Part shown: positions 59,001 to 64,000 of the stretch, piece by piece
How positions within the stretch are numbered: position 1 is the stretch's first letter
How the letters are laid out: the number at the start of each line of letters is the position of its first letter
The notes under the pieces: generated by a model
Seen by the model: the letters and a program-made list of their open reading frames with translations, nothing else
The model's database searches: none
Told to the model about the DNA's origin: nothing
Origin: Eukaryota sp. TZLM1-RC
Taxonomy: Eukaryota; Metamonada: BaSk clade
DNA: 64,000 bases
NCBI GenBank assembly: GCA_040285825.1
Contig: JAUPSS010000008.1
Location: 1,054,001-1,118,000 of the forward strand
Direction of reading: 5' to 3'
Program-made: the position numbers and the translations under genes

Positions 59001-62000
59001 TATTCTATTATTTCTGCAAATCATACTGAATTAATCTTAGAAATTCACAATATTTGTGACTTTTCTTCCACAAATTCTCTGTTCGTTATCGTTGCAGGGT
59101 TGTTTTCAGTCAGTTATAGATTTTCTGTAAAGTTTCCTTCTTATATTCCAAGTTCCCAGTCACTCAACCCTATGGATGACGTACTTTCTCTCAACATTCA
59201 ACAGGATTTATCCATTCATACTTTATCCCAATGTAATGATATAGAAGTTGTTGGTAATGTTCCTTTAAATTGGACGATTGCTGGTCCTACTAATTTTGAC
59301 CTTAATTTTGACCTAGTTGGAGTCGATAGTTTGCAGCTTCTTGTTCAGCTTTCCAAGAACTTTGTGTATTTAATTGAAGTTCCAGTTGTTGATTTCTATG
59401 TTTTACCCCCAGATTATGTCTGTATCATCAATCAAATTTGCATAATTAAAGTGTGTTTAATTTTTGATACTGTTGTTTTGCATGATTACTTTCCACTCGG
59501 TGATGGTAATATTTTAATTGTTGACTATGAATTCTCTGAACCTAGCTGTATGGTGGTCATGCTAGTAATCAGAGATGAAAGCAATAATGCAGGACTTAAG
59601 TTGTGTTCGAAATCTCTGTGCAATACTCTTCAAGATTTACCAAAAGTAGTCACTATTGATTCATTAAGTCCAAGCTTAGTTCAATGGGAATATCAGACAA
59701 CTGATGTGTTATTAACTTTGACAGGTGAAAATTTTAATTTTTATGATTACCAGCAGTGGCAAAAATCATTTAGTTTTGATGGTAAGTCTATGGATTTTTC
59801 CATTGAAGGACCGAATTTAATTACTTTTACCTTCGAATTTACTGCAAGGAGTAGTAAATTATTGCAATTTATTGGTTTTGGTAGCGTTGTTGAATTATTT
59901 ACTATTAATTGTGATGATTTTTTTGTTATTGTGCCTTTTTATTTCCCTGATTCAGAATTAATTGTGTACTCCCGTTATACTCAGTCGTTTTTACAATTAT
60001 TATATGGAAATGATTTTTTGAAAATTTATGCTGGCGAAAACTCTCTAACCACACATAATGGGGCAAAATTTATTACTTTTTACACTAGAACAGTATCAGA
60101 AATGATTGATCTTGACCACGTTATGGAGTTTATTGCCTTAAATGTTGCTTATAATTTTTCTATTAGTTTCCCATATTCTAGTCCAAACGTTGAAATTAAT
60201 TCTTTAAGTAGTTGTAGTGTTGAATTTTTTATTACATCCAATCAGCTTGAATTAGAAGTACTTGGCTCCAAACTGGAGTTTTGTGTACTTGAATTAGTCG
60301 TTAGCTATTATGAATCAAAAGTAACAAAAGAATTAATTTTTCAAATAGTTGAGCCACCAAAATTAGAGTTTTTGGGGGATAACTATTTTAAAAAATCTCA
60401 TATTTTCACTTTTAGTGTCGTAATTGAAGTTGGATTCCGTAGCTTCGATGATTTTTATCTTTCTATTGGGGACAATCATTTGGACTACGATATATCTTCA
60501 TTTGGGAAGTTTTCAGAAGTTTACTCTCAAACAATCGAGGCAAGTCTTTTCCCAAGTGATTTGAAGTTGAGCAGTCCTGTTAGTTTTGTGGATTTAGAAT
60601 TAGTCTCTAATTTATTTGGGTCTATGTTGCTAACAGAACTACAAATTTTTGACGTTGAGCTCTTCTCAGAATCGATAATTTCCATTTTTCAACCAGGCAA
60701 TGTTGTTATTGAAACTAATACCGAACTCAAACCACCAGTTTATTGTATCATTGAAGGTCAATCATTTGGCGTCATGATTGATGGTTTTGATCTAATCTGC
60801 AAAAATGTCATTATCGCAACTTACAAGGAGTTTCTAAAAGTTAGTATTTACTACTTTGACCTGGAGATTGGTAGTGTGGAGTTAACTTCTGAACCTTTTT
60901 TCGTGGATCTTTGTTTTGTTCCAGATCAAATTTCACTTATTGACTATTCAGTTTTGGTTATCAATAATGAATCCTTAATTCACCTATTCGATAAAACTAG
61001 GTGTTGCCTTGTTACAGCTGGTAATTGTTATTCTATTTTCAAAGCTGGTGAAGAGTTTACCATTCAATTTACTGAAACTTACCAAATATATGCTTTTTCT
61101 TTTACCGTCAATTCTTCATGCTCAAATTTCCTACAAAGGTCTCCAATTAGTCTTGGTAATTTCACCATTGATCTTTGGCACTGTGAATCACTTTTGAATG
61201 GTTTTGATGATGCTTTAATGTGTAGTATTGAGGTTGATTTTAATAATGTTGGCTCTGTTACTTTTGATGTTATAGAAGATTTGCTCTTATTCGAAGTTGA
61301 AGTTTATGGCTACAAAACTAGCAAGTGTTTGAGACCGATTGATGATTTTGTTGGAGCAACACCATTAGGAGATTTTGTTTTTATTAAAGGTTATTATGAA
61401 TTTGCTGGAGAGAGGTTTGAAGTGTTTGACTCAATTTACTCACTGTTAGACGATACCCTTCTTACTCAAGTCGTTACTGAACCCTTTACTGTTGTTTATT
61501 CATTTTCTTCTCCTGATTGTTATTATTCCACGTCAATGCTGAGTACTTTAATTAGCCCTCAAGAACCACAATCTGTCATTTTAGCAAATGAATTAATTAT
61601 TATGAAGTCAAACTCCTTTATTTTAAGCTTACAATGTCGTGATTCAAACAACATAATGGTTAATTGTTTTGATTTCAACCACACCAATTTAGTTAAATTT
61701 ACAAGTTTCAGTTATAATCATTATTACATTAATGCGTTGAATTCAATTCAGTTTGATATTCATAGTATTTATCCGGGAAGTTATTTTATTCAACTTGGTA
61801 TTGGAGATAATTCGAGGCTGAATTTTTCACTTTTCCAGGAATTTAAGAAGGAATTAATAGTAAATATTCTTGAAATTAATCAATGTAATCGTCTTAATTT
61901 GTTTTTCAGTAGTTGTGTCCTGTTTACCCTTGAAATAACACTAAATACTCAAGATTTACTGGTCAATTATACCCAATCACTCAGTTTATATGAAGTTGAT

Positions 62001-63287
62001 TTAGCACATGATTCAATGGTTACTCACTTTGTGTCAAGTTTTAATGAGCTTGAAGTAACTGGTTTACCATTGTCTGAAATAGAAATACTATTCTCTTACC
62101 AATCAACTTTTGCTTCAATTGAGCCTACTTTAAACGATTGTGATTCAACTAGGATTAACCTGAATAACGAGTGTCATTGTAAGCCAGGAACAGTTCTTGG
62201 TTCTGTAGGAGAATGTGAACCTTGTCCATTGGGTTATTATTTGGATAATCCTTTGCTAGGACAATGTATCAATTGTCCAATAACTAAAGTGACTAAATCA
62301 ATAGGTTCTTCAAATATCAGTGATTGTGTTTGTTCCAAATCTGAGTTTGGTGTCGGAGTAAATTGTCTCAAGTGCCCAAAATTTGGTACTTGTGAATATG
62401 GCGAATTAACAACTGTTTCAAACGGTTATAAATTCAACCCCGAAACAGGATCAATATCATGCCCTTATAAGTATTCGTGCAGAAATAACCAATGTAGGCT
62501 TAATACAAAAGGAATTGATTGTACTGAGTGTATTGAAGGAACCAGAAGATATGGCTTTGTTTGTATTGGGACTAGTGGGTTTGGTTACCTTGTTGGTTTT
62601 GTTTCCAACTTGGCTCTTGTTTTTTTATTGTTTGCCAGTGAATATTATTTGAAGTTTGCGATTACTTTTTACCACAAAGTTTTCAGGCAGTTTAATATAC
62701 CTTCACTTTCATTAAATGTAAGTCGTTTACTAACTCAGTATAAAGCACAGATAGTCTGCCCTTTAAGAGTTTTGATGGTTTTGTCAATATTAATTAATGG
62801 TAATGTTGTATTAATCACTCTGCCATTTTCCTTAAGTGCATCATTATTTGGAAATAGATTTGGTTTTTTGGAATTAATTGCTTGCTTTGTTTTTATTCAT
62901 CTCTTTTGTAGGAAAATTCTGAATCATTCATTTTCGTTTAAAGACTCTTATTACAGCCATTTTTGCTTGTTTACAGGACTTATTGGGATCTATAGTAAAT
63001 TAATTGATCTTAGATTAGACGTTGAAGTTTTCTTGTTGTTTGGAATTTGTATCTACTGCTTTTTCATGATTCCTAAAACGGAATCATATAATGATAGGTT
63101 TAGATCGTTGTCAGCATCGTGTTTTTTAGCGTTGTTTATCCATTCCCCATATACAATTCTACTAATTACTCAAACAATTGTTTTTCTTGTTTTAATATTT
63201 CATTCTGGTAAACAAAATGCTGTTGTTTCTTATATAGGTTCTTTTTATAGCAGTGTTTTAGTTGTACAACACGTGGTGCATTCATGA
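53076..63287 (+). CDS. giant RCC1-repeat, Cys-rich, multipass membrane protein (3403 aa)
   Basis: A single 10.2-kb exon. A signal peptide (about 1-18) leads into a beta-helix-like region and two RCC1-type seven-bladed arrays (about residues 165-510 and 735-1070; repeats of the form S-LGLTSEGTLFAWGRNNNGQ-LG). Each array is followed by beta-helix-like segments with repeated G-x-(L/I) steps. A pectin-lyase-like region (about 1290-1800) and IPT/TIG-like immunoglobulin folds (about 1860-2060) come next, then a long region of unclear beta domains. A Cys-rich GCC2/GCC3 or TNFR-like block (CHCKPGTVLG...CEPCPLGYYL, about 3030-3165) precedes roughly six membrane helices (3166-3403). The protein is probably on the cell surface or in the secretory system, with a huge extracellular part and a small membrane anchor. 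No orthologue was recognised; a role in adhesion or sensing is a guess. Confidence 0.85.
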   Translation: MFNILHVLLAYCVISFASEVHLVIPDTENQVFYWTSDSTWNCSYPTESSTVFVDGKGMNPIIVIDVPPNVHSIHLSDVTLRLESHVVITGITLLDGVIIESVTEQLINFTTTDLEVLKPCEFYLINFILKGNGKLASQLATSQSIFLVDDGAELVTEGGRSSLFDLQAWGNGGHGRTGTGNTDNSHSLLPVITDEVFTFVSGGYHHSLGLTSEGTLFAWGRNNNGQLGLGSESEFYDFPQPVDLNNVVQISAGFSFSLARTEDNFAYSWGTGGRLGHEGTENELEPRRIESLENVIDVSAGDRHGLVVLSGGTVKSFGSNWAGKLGIGSSFGIESRPTPHDVVITQTVRKVIGCEEHSLFITEDDQLMAAGLNNMGQLCMGDESYWENDVFIDTNRYQPEKISKYVDYTVIQASCGQYYTIFLTKEGDVYSCGDHLGRTTDSIPRHTPGKVQGLGRVRSIHSGYRIAFAIDFNNVLFSWEGDDVEASLNAETKDYNVANLYTGQYHFFVNSLLPSIQSTDESLLVIDGTFNHDLAFTFNLNILVEVQSHGSLICSGQGVLFNQTLTNFGLITARDDAELIFNRNLSLLSGSFVSGLPITILAGINISGYGVFDSTLINYGIVIATGEFIINYDFVLHDSSQVLFGQPLSNLRVPSLSVNGNITLLNTHLGSDLYSFGFVEVFDMYLLGKTELTNVNFTVLNLGTISDQLTVKKSVFLVNEKAFLTIDGQGATTDELQAWGNGGHGRTATGNTDNSHSLLPVITDEVFTFVSGGYHHSLGLTSEGTLFAWGRNNNGQLGLGSESEFYDFPQPVDLNNVVQISAGFSFSLARTEDNFAYSWGYGWGGRLGHDDSENELEPRRIESLENVIDVSAGYAHSLAVISGGKAVAWGPNGNGELGDGSATQRDIPVEVATTESIKKAIGCVWFSLFITDNDELMTTGRNNRGQLCLGNQHDETSPVKILNYDQYTVIQASCGLRFMIFLTKEGDVYSCGDHLGRTTDSIPHHTPGKVQGLGRIRKVISSESIAFAIDFNNVLFSWEGDDVEASLNAETKDYNVANLFTGGDHFFIYPSPPTLSAHNSILILNGTVENIAESLFSFEIDILVNPTGSLLATNGGYRFENRVSNAGLIKAINDLKLIFEGDLNLEEGQFSSELFIENLEGNSITGFGNFKTGLINHGVIEPFGIIEIIGNLELGESSTILFTNQKSDNGQLIIDGTVYLDGSLTVDYSFQSVKNDFALDLITFYHKENEFSKILVICESFIEVNADLFQLTTVNEIIPDLNHISFISPFGTNEDCCGTASVPCLSLSKIIERMGYFGVVYFEEGEYNGVNFDVDLIGVDFEFRGNSDDFISVSVLTSLSVTHSYLNISNIEFHVSGSTHFLAIEESHLKLENLVINTNIQILVGLSSNVTFINVQVTSNNLNEPFIDLHHCKFIGSNSILLGSGISWSFNHSVIQMNNFLIEGQAFPLNNVLFAENSEMELTDIRISVVQSDVGKSDLSIFFTTNSSMTISALSVVNSALNLMEAVTSEVIFYSLNISNCQCSLFFNTTSSSFELNNVVVNNSIGQFIVAQDSSEVGFRNVAFEKVVSDTFLIEVCDSKFDSIDFVVFDSDLKSLFSSLQSNSELITTKLTNLTLFSGNLLHIDESYLEVTDLQMIGYLFDGISNVFTCNQQNYLINSINTTFTISHSNLIFCLVGTTLYSELVFIDSTASFLNLFEHLALTHLLLTNSSVEFNTNHSVLAGLMELDEESSISGKDKYLHLELMVGGLSTINDCIGTKEWEIGFNFTFAELMEEFVVIDEFNSVSKIVFSASNYTLLRLENIYALNRYVDYFELHFSAPTIQFSHKQLLQLCPPKLSLPPIPTQGKELLLNGTNLGHVSLVVSSSTINFIIPDSPITHETITVIVPPGAGCHDVEVKRSLDSIVVFTTFCFESPVLFYVESDPFAFQSSLFFKGQNFFDNIDLIEVSFHNATLLYSIISANHTELILEIHNICDFSSTNSLFVIVAGLFSVSYRFSVKFPSYIPSSQSLNPMDDVLSLNIQQDLSIHTLSQCNDIEVVGNVPLNWTIAGPTNFDLNFDLVGVDSLQLLVQLSKNFVYLIEVPVVDFYVLPPDYVCIINQICIIKVCLIFDTVVLHDYFPLGDGNILIVDYEFSEPSCMVVMLVIRDESNNAGLKLCSKSLCNTLQDLPKVVTIDSLSPSLVQWEYQTTDVLLTLTGENFNFYDYQQWQKSFSFDGKSMDFSIEGPNLITFTFEFTARSSKLLQFIGFGSVVELFTINCDDFFVIVPFYFPDSELIVYSRYTQSFLQLLYGNDFLKIYAGENSLTTHNGAKFITFYTRTVSEMIDLDHVMEFIALNVAYNFSISFPYSSPNVEINSLSSCSVEFFITSNQLELEVLGSKLEFCVLELVVSYYESKVTKELIFQIVEPPKLEFLGDNYFKKSHIFTFSVVIEVGFRSFDDFYLSIGDNHLDYDISSFGKFSEVYSQTIEASLFPSDLKLSSPVSFVDLELVSNLFGSMLLTELQIFDVELFSESIISIFQPGNVVIETNTELKPPVYCIIEGQSFGVMIDGFDLICKNVIIATYKEFLKVSIYYFDLEIGSVELTSEPFFVDLCFVPDQISLIDYSVLVINNESLIHLFDKTRCCLVTAGNCYSIFKAGEEFTIQFTETYQIYAFSFTVNSSCSNFLQRSPISLGNFTIDLWHCESLLNGFDDALMCSIEVDFNNVGSVTFDVIEDLLLFEVEVYGYKTSKCLRPIDDFVGATPLGDFVFIKGYYEFAGERFEVFDSIYSLLDDTLLTQVVTEPFTVVYSFSSPDCYYSTSMLSTLISPQEPQSVILANELIIMKSNSFILSLQCRDSNNIMVNCFDFNHTNLVKFTSFSYNHYYINALNSIQFDIHSIYPGSYFIQLGIGDNSRLNFSLFQEFKKELIVNILEINQCNRLNLFFSSCVLFTLEITLNTQDLLVNYTQSLSLYEVDLAHDSMVTHFVSSFNELEVTGLPLSEIEILFSYQSTFASIEPTLNDCDSTRINLNNECHCKPGTVLGSVGECEPCPLGYYLDNPLLGQCINCPITKVTKSIGSSNISDCVCSKSEFGVGVNCLKCPKFGTCEYGELTTVSNGYKFNPETGSISCPYKYSCRNNQCRLNTKGIDCTECIEGTRRYGFVCIGTSGFGYLVGFVSNLALVFLLFASEYYLKFAITFYHKVFRQFNIPSLSLNVSRLLTQYKAQIVCPLRVLMVLSILINGNVVLITLPFSLSASLFGNRFGFLELIACFVFIHLFCRKILNHSFSFKDSYYSHFCLFTGLIGIYSKLIDLRLDVEVFLLFGICIYCFFMIPKTESYNDRFRSLSASCFLALFIHSPYTILLITQTIVFLVLIFHSGKQNAVVSYIGSFYSSVLVVQHVVHS
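53573..56280 (+). repeat. duplicated RCC1 arrays inside the giant gene
   Basis: Two arrays 1.71 kb apart. Blocks 53573-53925 and 55283-55635 differ at one base over about 310 bp, and 54300-54595 and 55970-56270 are also almost identical. The middle parts (about 53960-54290 and 55700-55960) are clearly diverged. A mosaic of this kind suggests gene conversion or recent partial duplication. Confidence 0.85.
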
Positions 63288-64000
63288 CCAAACAGCATGA
63301 TTATCAGAGTTTATTGTCAGGAGTATGGTTATTGACTGGAAGCCAATTAGATGCAAAAAGTTCTATTTAATCAATGTGTTTGCCCTGTTATGTTTCTTGC
63401 ACTTTGTTTAGTTTATAGTACTTCACTTAAACATTTAAGGCGAGACTTTTCTTTGTTATCTATTTTGTTCCATTGCAGTGATCAATGATTCATCAGTTTT
63501 TGTCCATTGACTTAGTGCACCATACACTGCAGTAAAGACACTACCTACAATGTTAAAGAGAGTGATTTAATCTGTGGTTTTCATTTGAAATCAGGGGTCT
63601 AAATGGTTCCACTCTTTTTGCAAAAACCAAACCAAACCAATAGCAAGAGGATAGAACCAAAACCAAACCGTTTTGTTTTTTTAAACCTCGTTTTTTAGCC
63701 ACATTGCTCAGTTTTTTTAAGCCAAATTGCCCTATTTTCAAATAAGATCTTCTTATAAAATTGTATAATCAGTAAAAAGTACTAATGAAACAACCAACAC
63801 TGGGGACCTACCAGGTTGTGTTCTACAGCAACTCATTTAACTTTTTCTACTTGACTCTATACTTTGAACCATTTCTGTGCTTAGTTTATTCTTATGTTTT
63901 TAATAGAGGTGGGAAGTGAGTGTACCGTGACTAGTTGCTGAAGAATACAGAGTTTCTCACTATTGATGTAGATATTTTCTTGTGGTGTGGAGGTAAAATG
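63288..64000. other. intergenic, low-complexity CCAAA stretch only
   Basis: About 710 bp after the giant gene with no recognised coding region. A short CCAAA-type low-complexity stretch occurs at about 63.62-63.67 kb. Confidence 0.4.

Overview
The window is nuclear DNA from a compact, AT-rich genome of a flagellated protist that uses the standard stop codons. Genes are mostly intronless and tightly packed on both strands. Where introns can be placed they are tiny (27, 28, 29, 33 and 36 nt, all GT...AG). Several genes imply a cilium or basal body: a SAS-6-like protein, a SAXO microtubule-inner-protein homologue, a TOGARAM/Crescerin-like TOG protein and an LRRC45 homologue. The species cannot be named from this sequence alone.

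Housekeeping genes, left to right: CTR9 (partial), TOG/HEAT protein, small membrane protein, taxilin, SPT4, CD2BP2/GYF protein, SAXO, secreted alpha-amylase, fungal-type Na+/H+ antiporter, COG3-like Golgi tether, CNNM/CBS protein, LRRC45, ankyrin protein, eIF1, SAS6L, MMPL/RND transporter, second ankyrin protein, P5CR-like reductase, coiled-coil protein, RNA polymerase III subunit RPC6/POLR3F, MCM2, NCoR/SNT1-like SANT protein, and a 3403-residue RCC1-repeat membrane protein. Convergent gene pairs are almost touching (1 nt between stop codons at 38.5 kb). Most mobile-element DNA lies in divergent, promoter-side gaps.

The accessory content is unusual. At least five loci derive from Fanzor (eukaryotic TnpB-like, RNA-guided nuclease) genes: 10.3, 13.5-14.3, 14.6-16.8, 28.2-31.9 and 46.3-47.7 kb, with a further divergent one at 43.6-44.1 kb. 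The best preserved family (A) is a polyprotein element. In order it has a Cys-rich tandem-repeat N-terminus, a canonical 2A ribosome-skipping motif, a family-B-DNA-polymerase-type DEDDy exonuclease without a polymerase domain, and a Fanzor with TnpB-like RuvC and zinc-finger motifs. Its 3' end carries a conserved hairpin followed by a 13-bp palindrome. One truncated copy ends exactly at the MCM2 start codon. A second element family, a non-LTR retrotransposon with a restriction-like endonuclease (RLE) C-terminus, has left four remnants (22.6, 36.3, 40.1 and 44.7 kb). Two host-gene fragments lie against the 5' side of the 28-32 kb Fanzor element; one is a 98%-identical piece of the antiporter gene at 17.8 kb.

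Four unlinked genes (CD2BP2, COG3, LRRC45, POLR3F) share a promoter-like motif, TTTGTGCTANTAGCC, ending at or within a few bases of the ATG.
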